A stretch of DNA of 64,000 nucleotides from Phycisphaerae bacterium (GCA_002702575.1 PAAJ01000016.1:143452-207451); one strand, 5' to 3'; positions 9,962-23,705 are shown, counted from the stretch's first letter. Notes: generated by a model from the sequence alone, not told the origin. Translations and numbers: made by a program.

Positions 9962-12760
9962 GTGATCGGCATGTCAGAGTCCGCCACGATTCCGGATTCC
10001 CAGGGAACCACCCCCCCACAGCGTTATACCGCTGCGTTGGCCTGTGAATTCGAACGCCATTGGCGTTCGCAATGGGCCGCCAATGAAACCTATCGCATCG
10101 CCAATCCTGGTGAGCCCGGTTTCGATTCAACACGCCCCAAGTTCTACTGCATGGACATGTTCCCCTACCCCTCCGGGGCGGGCCTGCACGTCGGCCACCC
10201 GGTCGGCTACATCGGCAGTGACATCATCTCCCGATTCAAGCGCATGCGAGGACACAATGTCCTTCATCCAATGGGATGGGATGCCTTTGGACTTCCTGCC
10301 GAGCAATATGCGATCACGACAGGTGTGCATCCGGCAGACACGACCCGCGCCGCCATCGAAACCTACCGGCAGCAGCTGGACGCCATTGGATTCAGCTTCG
10401 ACTGGTCGAGAGAAATCGCAACCATCGATCCTGATTACTACAAGTGGACACAGTGGATCTGGTTGCAGGCGTGGTCCTCATGGTTCGATGATGAACAACA
10501 GGTCGCACGTCCAATCCAGACCTTGATCGATCAGCTCGAGGACGGATCACGCGACGCGAATGGCAGACCCTGGAATGACCTTGATGCGACCGAGCAGGCT
10601 GCTTTCATCGATGATCATCGACTCGCCTATCTCTCCGAACAGGTCGTGAACTGGTGCCCGCGACTGGGCACAGCCCTGGCCAATGAGGAAGTCATCGATG
10701 GACGCAGCGAGCGCGGCGGCCATCCCGTGATTCGAAAACCACTTCGTCAATGGATGTTCCGCATCACGGCATACGCAGACCGGCTGCTCAGAGATCTCGA
10801 CACGGTCGACTGGCCGGAATCGACTCGATCGATGCAGGCCGAGTGGATTGGGCGAAGTGAAGGTGCCGACATCGATTTCAGCTGTGATCTCGCAGATCCA
10901 ATCCGGGTGTTCACGACACGTCCCGACACGCTCTTTGGCGTGACCTTCATGGTTCTGGCTCCCGAACACCCGCAGGTACAGCAGGTGCTCTCGAACCCGC
11001 CAGCCGAACTGGATGTCGAAGCCCTGAAGCAGTACGTGACGGAAGCCGCATCAAGAGCGGACGTGGACCGCATGGCTGACCAGCAGGACAAGACCGGTGT
11101 GCCGCTTGGTATTCATGCCACGAATCCGGCGACAGGCGAATCGATACCGATCTGGGTCGCCGACTATGTTCTCATGGGATACGGGCACGGCGCGATCATG
11201 GCTGTCCCGGGGCACGACGAACGCGATGCGGCCTTTGCTCGACGGTACGGCCTCGCTATCCAGCCCGTTGTCAAAAATCCTGATGGAACCGAATCGGATG
11301 AATGCTTCACCGGTGATGGAACCGTCATCAACTCGAGCAACGATTCTCTTGATCTCAACGGTCTCTCATCATCGGAAGCTCGAGATGCGGCCATCGACTG
11401 GATTGCACAACAGTCACTCGGTGAACGACGGGTCCGCTACCGCCTGAGAGATTGGCTCTTCTCACGTCAACGCTATTGGGGTGAACCCTTCCCGATCGTG
11501 CATGATGCGCAGGGAAGAACCTGGCCGATATCGACCGAACACCTTCCGGTCACCCTGCCACCACTTGAAGATTTCGCTCCGGCGGAGTCGGAGGATCCTC
11601 AGCCGTTGCTGGCGAAGGTCGATGACTGGATTCACACGACCGCTGGAGAGGCGGGTGTCGATCCAGCACTGCTCGATCCGAAGACACCGGTTCAACGTGA
11701 AGCGAACACCATGCCGGGGTGGGCAGGCTCATGCTGGTACTACCTGCGGTATTGCAGCCCGAACTGCACGACTCGATTCGTGGATGAAGATTCGGAACGA
11801 TATTGGTTGCATGATGGCGTGGACCTGTACATCGGCGGTGCCGAGCACGCCGTCCTCCACCTGCTCTATGCCCGTTTCTGGCACAAGATGCTTCATGACC
11901 TGGGTCATGTCTCTGCTCCGGAACCCTTCAAGAAACTCTTCCACCAGGGACTCCTGACGAGCTGGGCATATCAGCGAGACGACGGGTCGCTCGTACCGGT
12001 CGATGAAGTCGAAGAAGCCTCCACGGACAGCTTCATCGAGTCTGCAACCGGCCAGCCGGTCAAACGCATCATCGCGAAGATGAGCAAGTCGCTTCGCAAC
12101 GTGATCAATCCCGACGAGGTCATCGAGACCTGGGGCGCAGACACCCTGCGCCTGTATGAGATGTACATGGGCCCGCTGGAAGCCAGCAAACCATGGAACC
12201 CCCGTGACATCGTGGGTGTCTTCCGTTTCCTGCAGCGACTCTGGCGGCTTGCCGTTGATGAAGAGACCGGCCAGCTGCAACTCGTCGACGACATGGATGA
12301 ATCCATCGAACGTGCATTGCATCGCACCATCCGACGGGTTGAAAACGACATCGAACGTCTTGCCTTCAACACGGCAATCGCCTCCTTGATCGAATTCACC
12401 AATGAAGCCACATCGACGGGTCGTCTGACCTCGAATCAGCTGGATCGGCTGCTCAGAATCGTCGCACCGATGGCGCCCTACATCGCCGAAGAACTGTGGC
12501 ATCGACTGGGCCATGACTCATCGATCGCGCAGGCAGAGTGGCCGACGGTCGATGAAGCCATGCTGATCGATCAGACCATCGAAATGCCTGTTCAGATCAA
12601 GGGCAAGGTGCGATCGAAGATCACGGTTGCTTCGGATGCAGACGAATCCACCATCCAGGAGGCCGCCCTGGCGGATGATCGCATCAAGGAACTCCTGGAG
12701 GGCGCCACCGTTCGCAAGGTGATTGTCGTACCGGGTCGCATCGTGAACATCATCGCCTGA
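9962..12760 (+). CDS. leuS: Leucyl-tRNA synthetase
   Basis: MDMFPYPSGAGLHVGHPVGY (HIGH-class), IIAKMSKSLRNVINPDEVI (KMSKS), editing domain; start may be 9971. Confidence 0.97.
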   Translation: MIGMSESATIPDSQGTTPPQRYTAALACEFERHWRSQWAANETYRIANPGEPGFDSTRPKFYCMDMFPYPSGAGLHVGHPVGYIGSDIISRFKRMRGHNVLHPMGWDAFGLPAEQYAITTGVHPADTTRAAIETYRQQLDAIGFSFDWSREIATIDPDYYKWTQWIWLQAWSSWFDDEQQVARPIQTLIDQLEDGSRDANGRPWNDLDATEQAAFIDDHRLAYLSEQVVNWCPRLGTALANEEVIDGRSERGGHPVIRKPLRQWMFRITAYADRLLRDLDTVDWPESTRSMQAEWIGRSEGADIDFSCDLADPIRVFTTRPDTLFGVTFMVLAPEHPQVQQVLSNPPAELDVEALKQYVTEAASRADVDRMADQQDKTGVPLGIHATNPATGESIPIWVADYVLMGYGHGAIMAVPGHDERDAAFARRYGLAIQPVVKNPDGTESDECFTGDGTVINSSNDSLDLNGLSSSEARDAAIDWIAQQSLGERRVRYRLRDWLFSRQRYWGEPFPIVHDAQGRTWPISTEHLPVTLPPLEDFAPAESEDPQPLLAKVDDWIHTTAGEAGVDPALLDPKTPVQREANTMPGWAGSCWYYLRYCSPNCTTRFVDEDSERYWLHDGVDLYIGGAEHAVLHLLYARFWHKMLHDLGHVSAPEPFKKLFHQGLLTSWAYQRDDGSLVPVDEVEEASTDSFIESATGQPVKRIIAKMSKSLRNVINPDEVIETWGADTLRLYEMYMGPLEASKPWNPRDIVGVFRFLQRLWRLAVDEETGQLQLVDDMDESIERALHRTIRRVENDIERLAFNTAIASLIEFTNEATSTGRLTSNQLDRLLRIVAPMAPYIAEELWHRLGHDSSIAQAEWPTVDEAMLIDQTIEMPVQIKGKVRSKITVASDADESTIQEAALADDRIKELLEGATVRKVIVVPGRIVNIIA

Positions 12761-12765
12761 ATCCC

Positions 12766-13959
12766 ATGGCACTTCTCCCACTGTTCGACATCTCGCACCT
12801 CCCCGATGCCGCGTGGGTCGTCGACCCGCCGGCACCCAGTGGACTGCTCGTCGGCACGACCACACTCGTATCGGCCGAAGACGCCATGCATTCACTGGCC
12901 GACTTCATCGGCGATGCCGTTGAAGTCGGGTATCTCGAGCCGCCGCCTCATCAGGACTGGCTTGCCCAGGTCCTGGTCCCCGGGCTCTCCACGCCGCTGC
13001 TCTTCTTCGCCATCCAAAGGGATCCGGAAGATGGGCTGGGCATTCCTGTTTCGGACTGTGGATTTCTGCTCGGTGTCGAAGGACTGCTGCATCCCAGCGA
13101 TCCGCTGACGGTCTATGTGAATCAGACGCGACTCCTTGCAGCAGCCGCAGGCCAGACCGAATTTGCCTGGGATGTCGTCACCAATCGTGTTCTTGCGGGA
13201 GAAGGACTCACCGAAGCCTTTCTCGGTGAAGGTGTCGAGCCTCCTGACAGAGTGCTCTGGGTCACAGAAGCCCTCGAGACCTCGCCGGACAGCTGGAGAG
13301 TGCAGACTCGAGGCCTTCATCGATGCGGTCGCGCCGAAATCGCCGTTCCGAACGTACCTTCGGCCATGCATCAACAGGCACTCCTTCTGGTCGATGGTGT
13401 CGCGAGCCTGTGCCTGGAGCAACCATTGCCCGCGCCCGGACAGGTCATCCAGATCGGGACCGGACTGGATGTCCAGCTTCGAACTGCAGAGGACATGGAA
13501 CTCTCGGATCATGTTGAAGGACCGGTTGCGTTCCTCGTCGATCGAGACGCTCAAGATGCCGCCAGGACTCTTGAGATCATGTGCAGCTCTGAATTCTCGA
13601 TGTATCGCTCCACTCGTTCGATGTCACGAGAAACCAAACAGGCACGGACGACATGGGATGCATTCGTCGACATCTGCCAACGATGCTGTACATCCGTCGA
13701 TTGCCTCGTTCAGGTTCCATTCATACCACCTGACGGTACCGAGGAAGACACGAATCATCTCTGGATGAAAGTCGTCGAGACCGGTCCTGCGGTCGTGACG
13801 GCCGAACTGCTTCATGCACCGGATGAAGCCGGGTTGACCATTGGAGATCGACACGAGGTGAATGCGGACATGGTCTCCAGCTGGTGCGTGATGATGGAAG
13901 CCGGCCCGATGGGGCCCGACACCATTCAGGAACTGAAGCGTCAACTGGAGTTGACATGA
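12766..13959 (+). CDS. Uncharacterised protein, DUF2314-like C-terminus
   Basis: C-terminal HLWMKVVETGPAVVTAELLHAPDEAGLTIGDRHEVNADMVSSWCVMMEAG resembles DUF2314; N-terminus unassigned. Confidence 0.5.
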   Translation: MALLPLFDISHLPDAAWVVDPPAPSGLLVGTTTLVSAEDAMHSLADFIGDAVEVGYLEPPPHQDWLAQVLVPGLSTPLLFFAIQRDPEDGLGIPVSDCGFLLGVEGLLHPSDPLTVYVNQTRLLAAAAGQTEFAWDVVTNRVLAGEGLTEAFLGEGVEPPDRVLWVTEALETSPDSWRVQTRGLHRCGRAEIAVPNVPSAMHQQALLLVDGVASLCLEQPLPAPGQVIQIGTGLDVQLRTAEDMELSDHVEGPVAFLVDRDAQDAARTLEIMCSSEFSMYRSTRSMSRETKQARTTWDAFVDICQRCCTSVDCLVQVPFIPPDGTEEDTNHLWMKVVETGPAVVTAELLHAPDEAGLTIGDRHEVNADMVSSWCVMMEAGPMGPDTIQELKRQLELT

Positions 13960-14360
13960 CTGTTCCACCGACGACTGAAGACCTTGCCGTCGTCGCATGG
14001 TGCGACTCCGCATTCGAAGCGAATGCCTTGGTTGCCTTGCTTGCGGATTATGACCTTCGGGCGCACGGCCCCGGCGCTGCCATCGAGATCCCCTGGCGAG
14101 GCCTCTCGCATGAAAAGCGAATCCCGGTTCTGGTGCTTGAATCACAGCTTGAACAGGCCAGGCAGATCATTCATGATGCGCGCGAGGACGCCTCCCGGAT
14201 CAACTGGGATCAGGTTGACGTCGGCAACCGAGCCGATCGTCTACCGCTCAAGGCTGGTCACGGCGAGACACCTGTCTGGTTCCAGACGGTCGCGATCGCA
14301 GGTCTGTGCTTGCTGGCGCTCACGATCGTCGGCATGGCCGTCTATGTCGTCTTCGGCTGA
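13956..14360 (+). CDS. DUF2007-like small membrane protein
   Basis: AVVAWCDSAFEANALVALLADYDLRAHG...IPVLVLESQLEQARQII plus one C-terminal TM; ATGA overlap with preceding stop. Confidence 0.55.
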   Translation: MTVPPTTEDLAVVAWCDSAFEANALVALLADYDLRAHGPGAAIEIPWRGLSHEKRIPVLVLESQLEQARQIIHDAREDASRINWDQVDVGNRADRLPLKAGHGETPVWFQTVAIAGLCLLALTIVGMAVYVVFG

Positions 14361-14378
14361 CGCGGACATTCGTCCAGG

Positions 14379-15392
14379 TCAGTCCTCGATATCAACGAGT
14401 TCAAGGATCCGTGCCCGGAGCTGCTCGATGAGCCTGCCACTCTCGGCATCAAGCAGACCGGAGTCGAGCAGATCGGTGAGTGAACCGACATAACTTGCCC
14501 ACTTCGCTTCAAACGCTTCGGGTGTCAGACTTCCTGGCACCTTCTGATCCATCGCAATCCGATCCTCCCGAACCTGCTGAAGAATGAGTTCGGGATCGAT
14601 GCCGATGGGCAGATCTCCGACCTGTTCCTGGCCAGGCAGACTCGATGGTGCCTGCATTCGTCGTGCACCCGGAGCATATCGTTGATACATCGAACGAATA
14701 CGGTTCTCCGCCATCGCACGATCACCTGTCGGTATCGGATTCGTACGCGATCGCGTCGCCAATTGATCCGTTGAACCAAGCTTGATTCTGATCGTGAGGA
14801 TTCGGCTTCGCCGGGGTGTTCCAGCGGCATCCGCAGGTTCGTCGCGAGCCACCTGCAACTCGACTTCGTCTCCGGGCCAGTATTGCTTGATCAGCGAAGA
14901 AACATGGTCCGAATGGTCGAATGCCTGACCTTCGATCGACATCAGCACATCACCGACGCGCAGCTGCTCCTCGGCCGGCATCCCGGGAAGCAGTTCGACG
15001 ATCTCCACGCCGCTGATGTCGTTTCCATCCTTGTCGGTGAATGTCGTGATGCTGCGTTTCATCGAGACGCCGATGGCCCCTCTTGGAAGCAGCAGCAGCC
15101 TGGTTTCAAGCGCCCGAAGAAGCCTCAGTCGCTGCTCCTGACTCAACGTTGTTCCCGAAAGGCTGCGTTCGATGACGTCTTCAGAGATGCGTTGATCTCG
15201 AGCCAGCTGAAAGGTGGTGGACTCCCGCGTTCTCCAATCATCCGAATCGAGCCGCTTGAGATACTGACCCAACTGAGCGACGGGAGGCAGACTGCGATCA
15301 GGCTGGAAGGGCGGCAGTGAATCAGCCCTGGCCTCAAATGCCAGAGCAGCTGCAGCGATCATCGTCAGAACCAGCCAGATGGAGTGCTTCAT
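14379..15392 (-). CDS. Exported PDZ-domain protein
   Basis: Signal peptide MKHSIWLVLTMIAAAALAFEARADS; PDZ-like IVELLPGMPAEEQLRVGDVLMSIEGQAFDHSDHVSSLIKQYWPGDEVELQVARD. Confidence 0.75.
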   Translation of the reverse strand: MKHSIWLVLTMIAAAALAFEARADSLPPFQPDRSLPPVAQLGQYLKRLDSDDWRTRESTTFQLARDQRISEDVIERSLSGTTLSQEQRLRLLRALETRLLLLPRGAIGVSMKRSITTFTDKDGNDISGVEIVELLPGMPAEEQLRVGDVLMSIEGQAFDHSDHVSSLIKQYWPGDEVELQVARDEPADAAGTPRRSRILTIRIKLGSTDQLATRSRTNPIPTGDRAMAENRIRSMYQRYAPGARRMQAPSSLPGQEQVGDLPIGIDPELILQQVREDRIAMDQKVPGSLTPEAFEAKWASYVGSLTDLLDSGLLDAESGRLIEQLRARILELVDIED

Positions 15393-15399
15393 GATCATC

Positions 15400-16482
15400 T
15401 CAACCCACGATAGCTCCAAGCGCCGAGATGAGCCGGCCGGATTCCGAACGAATTCGCTCGATTGATGAAACGACGTGTTCCAGCATCTCGGGTGTATCCA
15501 TGTCTCCGAATCTGCCCTCACGCATGAGGGATGGCATGGTCTCGAGAACCAGAGCCTCGATCACAAGGGACGGGATCGATGCCAGCTCCATCGCGGCAGG
15601 TCGACGTGATGATCTCGACATGTACCCCTTCAACAGAGCCGATGCGGCATGGATATCGATATTGACCGGCCAGGTTCTGCCATCTTCGCAACGAAGCGCC
15701 GAAACATACCGCCCGAAATGGAGGATCGCGGAGGAGAGGTCGCTCATGCGTGTTTCCCACTTCACGGCATCGAAGTCGAGAACCACGACAACCTCTCCCT
15801 CGCTGCCGAACAGAACATTTCCCGGATGCCAGTCACCATGAACGACCGTCTGCGGCCACGACGCCCAGCCCATCTGATCCACCTTTCGAGATGACTGAAC
15901 ATAGGCATCTCGAATGAACAGGCACGCGCGACGATGGCGTGACTTCTGCTTCTCGGCAAATCGCTCCATGTGCACAGGCACATCCGGAACCGAATGGAAC
16001 CCGCGGACATCGGGAGAAGGCTGGTCGAATGTCATCAGATGTTCATGAAACGAGGCGAGTGCCTCACCGCAGGCCACGAGTGAACTGGAATCGCCATCAC
16101 ATCGAGCCGCTTTGACATATCGAAACAGCTCATAGATGCCATCCCGTGACCGGACAACCTTGGATCGGCTTCTTCGCGAATGGATGATCTCGACAACCGG
16201 GTAGCCCTGGCTGCTCAGATGATCATGCACGGCATGTTCGTAGACGATGCGACGTGGATCATCTCTTCCAGGACCTCTCCGCTTGAGAATGTACTTGCCC
16301 GCATCCGACTCGATGAGCGCCTTCGGGGACTTGCTTGATCCGCGGAAGTAGCCTCGAATACTTCGAGGTTCACCGATGTCGTAATGGGAAAGGACACGCA
16401 CAACCTCATCGGTCTCGAGTGTCAAGGCATCATGACTGTCATCCATCATCCCGATCGATCCGTCTGCCAAGAGTTGTTCCAA
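15400..16482 (-). CDS. Aminoglycoside phosphotransferase/CotS-like kinase-fold protein
   Basis: VVHGDWHPGNVLFGSEGEVVVVLDFDAVKWETRMSDLS (APH HGDxxxxN and DFD motifs). Confidence 0.75.
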   Translation of the reverse strand: MEQLLADGSIGMMDDSHDALTLETDEVVRVLSHYDIGEPRSIRGYFRGSSKSPKALIESDAGKYILKRRGPGRDDPRRIVYEHAVHDHLSSQGYPVVEIIHSRRSRSKVVRSRDGIYELFRYVKAARCDGDSSSLVACGEALASFHEHLMTFDQPSPDVRGFHSVPDVPVHMERFAEKQKSRHRRACLFIRDAYVQSSRKVDQMGWASWPQTVVHGDWHPGNVLFGSEGEVVVVLDFDAVKWETRMSDLSSAILHFGRYVSALRCEDGRTWPVNIDIHAASALLKGYMSRSSRRPAAMELASIPSLVIEALVLETMPSLMREGRFGDMDTPEMLEHVVSSIERIRSESGRLISALGAIVG

Positions 16483-16498
16483 TGGCCCGACCCGAAAC

Positions 16499-17380
16499 CT
16501 AGCGGATGTTCTGGACCTGCTCCTTGATCCGATCGATCGCGCCCTTGATCACGACGATTCGACGGCTCACATCGCCGTCAAGGCACTTGCTTCCGATCGT
16601 GTTGGTCTCCCGGAGCATCTCCTGTGCGAGAAAATCCAACGTGCGACCAACAGGCTCTTGGGAACCGGAATCCAGCAGCTCATGAAAATGATCCAGATGG
16701 CCACCCAGCCTCGAGATTTCCTCTGCGATATCCGATCGCTCGGCGAAGACCGCGACTTCTCTGACAAGATCATCCGTTCCCACCGTACTGCCGACGGTAG
16801 AGAGAAGCGTTTCCATCCGTTGTCTGAGACGTGCTTCATAGAGATCCACGACGATCGGAGCACGTTCTCGAATCACTTCGAGATCGGAACGAATCTCATC
16901 AAGGATTCCCTTGAGCTCCTCATGCAAGGCTTCACCTTCACGACGTCGCATTCCATCCAGATCAGCACAGGCGGATTTGACCAGGTTCTGGATGGATGGC
17001 GCAGCCTTGTTCCGTCGAAGCTCCTCATCCTCGGTTGTCACGACCCCCGGGAGGTCCAGGAGATCGGAAAACTGGAGATTCAGCCCCTTGTCCTCAGCAA
17101 GCGGCCTGAGCTGTTCCAGGTAATGCTCCACCGCTTCGGAATTGATGACCGCACTGGGCGCCATCGCCCCGCCGCCGAGCCGCACCGTAATCGTGACCGT
17201 GCCACGATCGAGCAGTCGCGACGCGATCTCCTCCAGACTTGTTTCGATTCCCTGCAGTTCCTCGGGCAGTCGAACATGGCACTTGAGATAGCGGCCATTC
17301 ACAGCACGAATTTCCACGACGTAACGACAACCATCCACCAGTTCCGAGGCGGTACCGAAACCCGTCATTGATCGAATCAC
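16499..17380 (-). CDS. yicC: YicC family endoribonuclease-like protein
   Basis: MIRSMTGFGTASEL...VEIRAVNGRYLKCHVRLPEEL and C-terminal FLAQEMLRETNTIGSKCLDGDVSRRIVVIKGAIDRIKEQVQNIR. Confidence 0.93.
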   Translation of the reverse strand: MIRSMTGFGTASELVDGCRYVVEIRAVNGRYLKCHVRLPEELQGIETSLEEIASRLLDRGTVTITVRLGGGAMAPSAVINSEAVEHYLEQLRPLAEDKGLNLQFSDLLDLPGVVTTEDEELRRNKAAPSIQNLVKSACADLDGMRRREGEALHEELKGILDEIRSDLEVIRERAPIVVDLYEARLRQRMETLLSTVGSTVGTDDLVREVAVFAERSDIAEEISRLGGHLDHFHELLDSGSQEPVGRTLDFLAQEMLRETNTIGSKCLDGDVSRRIVVIKGAIDRIKEQVQNIR

Positions 17381-17383
17381 GGC

Positions 17384-17845
17384 TCAGCTACCCTCGCCGT
17401 CGGATGGAGCGGGCGTCTGGTCGGCAGGTACCAGATCGGGTGCAGGCTCGAAGACGCCGTCATCCGCTGAAGACTCGGATGATGTCGTCCCGGAGTCCGT
17501 TGGAGCCGACATGCCACCATCCGCAGGGATCTCAAATGGATCGGTCTCGGAATAGGGCAAGAGCGTCTCTTCAAGGTTCGGCGCCGGGGCAGGTGCGGTT
17601 GTCCTGCTGTCCATGAGATTCAAGGTGATCGCCAGACCGAGATAGATGCAGAAACCAATGACGGTCATGACCGTCAACGCATCACCGACTCGACCGCCGA
17701 AGACACTCTCGGTACCACCACCACCGGCACCACCAAAGGCGCCGGCCAGACCGCCACCAGCAGGTCGCTGCACGAGGATGATGAGGATCAATGCCACCGA
17801 CACGATGATGAAGATGGCTGTGAGGATGAGGTAAGTCGTTGTCAT
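17384..17845 (-). CDS. secG: Preprotein translocase subunit SecG
   Basis: Two TM segments with ILVQRPAGGGLAGAFGGAGGGGTESVFGGRVGDALTVMTVI; acidic/Pro-rich tail. Confidence 0.88.
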   Translation of the reverse strand: MTTTYLILTAIFIIVSVALILIILVQRPAGGGLAGAFGGAGGGGTESVFGGRVGDALTVMTVIGFCIYLGLAITLNLMDSRTTAPAPAPNLEETLLPYSETDPFEIPADGGMSAPTDSGTTSSESSADDGVFEPAPDLVPADQTPAPSDGEGS

Positions 17846-17886
17846 GAATCGTCGTCGCTCGCAGTTACGCTGGGACCCAGCCCGGC

Positions 17887-18669
17887 TCAGGAAGCCGACA
17901 TGGAAGCAGCCGCCCTGATGATCTCAACAAATCCCTCAGCATCGAGGGAAGCACCACCTATCAGCCCACCGTCAACATCCGGTTGAGCAAAGATCGACTC
18001 CGCATTGGAGGGCTTGACCGACCCCCCGTAGACAATGCGGACGCCTTTGGCGGACCGAGCATCATACTGGTTCTCGAGGTCGGCGCGAATCCTGCAATGC
18101 ATGGCCTGGGCGTCTTCAGCAGCCGCTGTTCGGCCGGTCCCAATGGCCCAGACAGGCTCATAAGCGATGCTGATGCGGTCCAGATCCCCCGCTGGCACCC
18201 CATCAAGCCCTTCCTTGACCTGCATGGCGACCACATCCTCGCTCTGGCCGGATTCCCGCTCGGAAAGCGTCTCGCCAACGCAGTACATGACCTCCAGACC
18301 GGCAGAAATGGCCTGTCTGAGCTTGGCATTGAGAATCGCGTTGGACTCCCCGAGGCCATGACGGCGTTCGGAGTGTCCGACGAGCGTGGTGCTGCACCCT
18401 GCATCGATCAGCATCGCTGCGCTCGTCTGCCCCGTGAAGGCACCCTGAGACTGGTCCGATACATCCTGGCCGCCGATTCCAATCGGTGAGGAACAGGTGG
18501 CCTCGGCCACCGCTGTCAGCCATGGAAATGGAGGGAAGAGCGTCACATCACACGCTTGGAGGATCGATGGCTCCAGCTGGGTGATCACGGCCCCAGCGAG
18601 GTCCTGAGCCTCTGCTCTGCTGGTGTTCATCTTCCAGTTACCCCCGACAAGGGGTCGACGACTGGGCAT
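17887..18669 (-). CDS. tpiA: Triosephosphate isomerase
   Basis: RPLVGGNWKMNTS, GHSERRHGLGE, AYEPVWAIGTGRTA, YGGSVKPSNAESI; start at 18669. Confidence 0.96.
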   Translation of the reverse strand: MPSRRPLVGGNWKMNTSRAEAQDLAGAVITQLEPSILQACDVTLFPPFPWLTAVAEATCSSPIGIGGQDVSDQSQGAFTGQTSAAMLIDAGCSTTLVGHSERRHGLGESNAILNAKLRQAISAGLEVMYCVGETLSERESGQSEDVVAMQVKEGLDGVPAGDLDRISIAYEPVWAIGTGRTAAAEDAQAMHCRIRADLENQYDARSAKGVRIVYGGSVKPSNAESIFAQPDVDGGLIGGASLDAEGFVEIIRAAASMSAS

Positions 18670-18874
18670 GGATCGGTACTCCTCTGGCAGGGATGAGGAT
18701 ACCGGTTCCTGTGGCAGGCCGAGCAGCCACCGATCCTCCAATGGATTCAGAAGCCGTTCACGGGCTCTTCAAGCGATTGAATGCTGAAGCTGATCTACCG
18801 GAACGGGCCCCACCGGTACACTGAGTCGCCCCGGGAAGAACACCGGAATTCCATGAGACCCTGCAGGAATCACG

Positions 18875-21693
<2,819 letters not shown>

Positions 21694-21697
<4 letters not shown>

Positions 21698-22644
21698 ATG
21701 TCTTCCACGTAACAAGACGAACCGCCATTCAGCGAATCACCCAGGTCTCCATCGGAACCATTCTCGCTGGTTGCAGTTCATCGGGCGGCGTTCAATCGGA
21801 GAAGCAAAGCATGAACACTGAAACCTCTTCGTATCCAATCTCGCTGGCGCAATGGTCATTGCACAGGACCATTCGAAGCGGTGATCTTGATCCGCTGGAT
21901 TTCGCCGGGACGACTCGATCGCAATGGGATATCGGCGGCGTCGAATACGTCAATACCTTCTTCAAGGACAAGGTGAGCGATCAGACCTATCTCCTGGAAC
22001 TCAAGAAGCGTGCGGATGACCATGGGGTCAAGAGCCTGCTGATCATGGTCGACAACGAAGGTCACATGGGTGCCGCAGATGAACAGGAACTCAAGTCAAC
22101 CATCGACAATCATCGTCGGTGGATTGACGCCGCCAAGCTCCTTGGATGCCACAGCATCCGGGTCAATGCCCAATCCGAGGGGACAGCGGATCAGCAGAGA
22201 GATCGATGCACCCGAGGTTTCCATGCACTCATGGAACATGCCGATGAAGCCGGCATCAACATCTTGATCGAGAATCACGGCGGTCTTTCCAGCAATGGTG
22301 CCTGGTTGTCATCCCTGATCCGAACGGTGGATCACCCGAGACTTGGAACATTGCCCGACTTCGGCAACTTCATACTCGATTGGAATACCGGCGAATCCTA
22401 CGATCGCTACCTGGGCGTGTCGGAACTCATTCCTCACGCCATGGCCTTGAGTGCGAAAAGCCATGACTTCGATCAAGAGGGCAATGAAACAGGGACCGAC
22501 TACCCTCGCATGCTCGCGATCGCTCGAGAGGCCGGCTACGACGGCTGGGTCGGCATCGAGTACGAAGGTGAGACGCTGTCTGAACAGGAAGGCATCTCAC
22601 GGACACTCGAACTTCTTGTCCGCAACGGTTGTCATACGACATGA
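21694..22644 (+). CDS. Exported sugar phosphate isomerase/epimerase (TIM-barrel)
   Basis: Putative TTG start overlapping alaS TGA: NVFHVTRRTAIQRITQVSIGTILAGCSSSGG (RR signal plus LAGC lipobox); AP-endonuclease-2-like 'GWVGIEYEGE'. Next ATG in frame is about 21811. Confidence 0.7.
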
Positions 22645-22654
22645 AAGATGACAC

Positions 22655-23683
22655 ATGAAAGCCATCAGAATTGAACAACAGGGCCATCCGGTCACACCCA
22701 ATATTCGATTCGTGGACGATCATCCAGATCCGGTCGTCAATCCCGGTGAGCTGCTCGTCAAGACCGAAGCCTCTGCGCTGAATCATCTGGATCTGTGGGT
22801 TGGCAGAGGCCTTCCAGGTGCCGAGTCGTTCCCTCGCATCAGCGGATCCGACGGCTGTGGTCGTGTCGTTGAAGTCGGAGACGGTGTTCCGGAAGACTGG
22901 ATGGGCCGCCGGGTCATGATCAATGCAGCTGTTCCTGCAGATCAGGTCCCCTTCCCGGATCAGGATCCTGCGTTCCCGGTCCTTCACATGATCGGTGAAA
23001 CACTGCCTGGATGTCATGCGGAGTTCTTCAAGGTTCCCGCCACGAATGCGATCTGCATCGGAGACCGAGATCCAATCCAGGCGGCCGCCTACGGACTGAC
23101 TCATTTGACGGCATGGCGAATGCTCATCACACGTTCCGCTCTTCAGAGTGGACAGTGGGTGCTCATTCCAGGCATCGGAGGCGGGTTGGCACTCGCTGCG
23201 CTCAATATCGCCCAGCATCTCGGGTGCCGCACCATCGTGACCTCAAGACACCAGTGGAAACTGGATCGAGCCTGTGAACTCGGCGCGCATCATGCCATCC
23301 TCGACGAAGGCGATGACTGGTCACGACACGTTCGACAGATCACCGGGAAGCGAGGCGTCGACGTCTGTGTCGAATCCGTTGGTCAGGCCATCCATGGTTC
23401 CGTCCTTCAGTCCCTTTGCCGAGGCGGCATCATGGTTACCTGCGGAACCACCACCGGCCCGACGGCGTCGACCGATCTGATGAGAATCTTCTGGAATCAG
23501 CTCGCCATCATTGGTTCGACGATGGGCGACATGGATGAATTCCGACAGTCCACCGCGCTGTTCAAATCAGGAGCACTGGTCCCGGTGATCGACCGCGTCA
23601 TCGATGCCCCAGAAGGGGCTGCAGCCTGGGAACGACTGGAATGCGGAGATCAGTTTGGAAAGATCGTCCTGAACTGGGCCTGA
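22655..23683 (+). CDS. Zinc-binding/quinone-oxidoreductase-type alcohol dehydrogenase
   Basis: ALNHLDLWVGRGLPG...ISGSDGCGRVVEVGDGV; WVLIPGIGGGLALAALNIAQHLGCRTIVTSR. Confidence 0.85.
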   Translation: MKAIRIEQQGHPVTPNIRFVDDHPDPVVNPGELLVKTEASALNHLDLWVGRGLPGAESFPRISGSDGCGRVVEVGDGVPEDWMGRRVMINAAVPADQVPFPDQDPAFPVLHMIGETLPGCHAEFFKVPATNAICIGDRDPIQAAAYGLTHLTAWRMLITRSALQSGQWVLIPGIGGGLALAALNIAQHLGCRTIVTSRHQWKLDRACELGAHHAILDEGDDWSRHVRQITGKRGVDVCVESVGQAIHGSVLQSLCRGGIMVTCGTTTGPTASTDLMRIFWNQLAIIGSTMGDMDEFRQSTALFKSGALVPVIDRVIDAPEGAAAWERLECGDQFGKIVLNWA

Positions 23684-23705
23684 ATTCGGATTACCCTGTA
23701 ACTGG

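Noticed and set aside
15400-16482. Aminoglycoside-phosphotransferase fold as an antibiotic resistance gene
   Set aside because: Chromosomal housekeeping context and only generic kinase-fold motifs; resistance not supportable from sequence alone.
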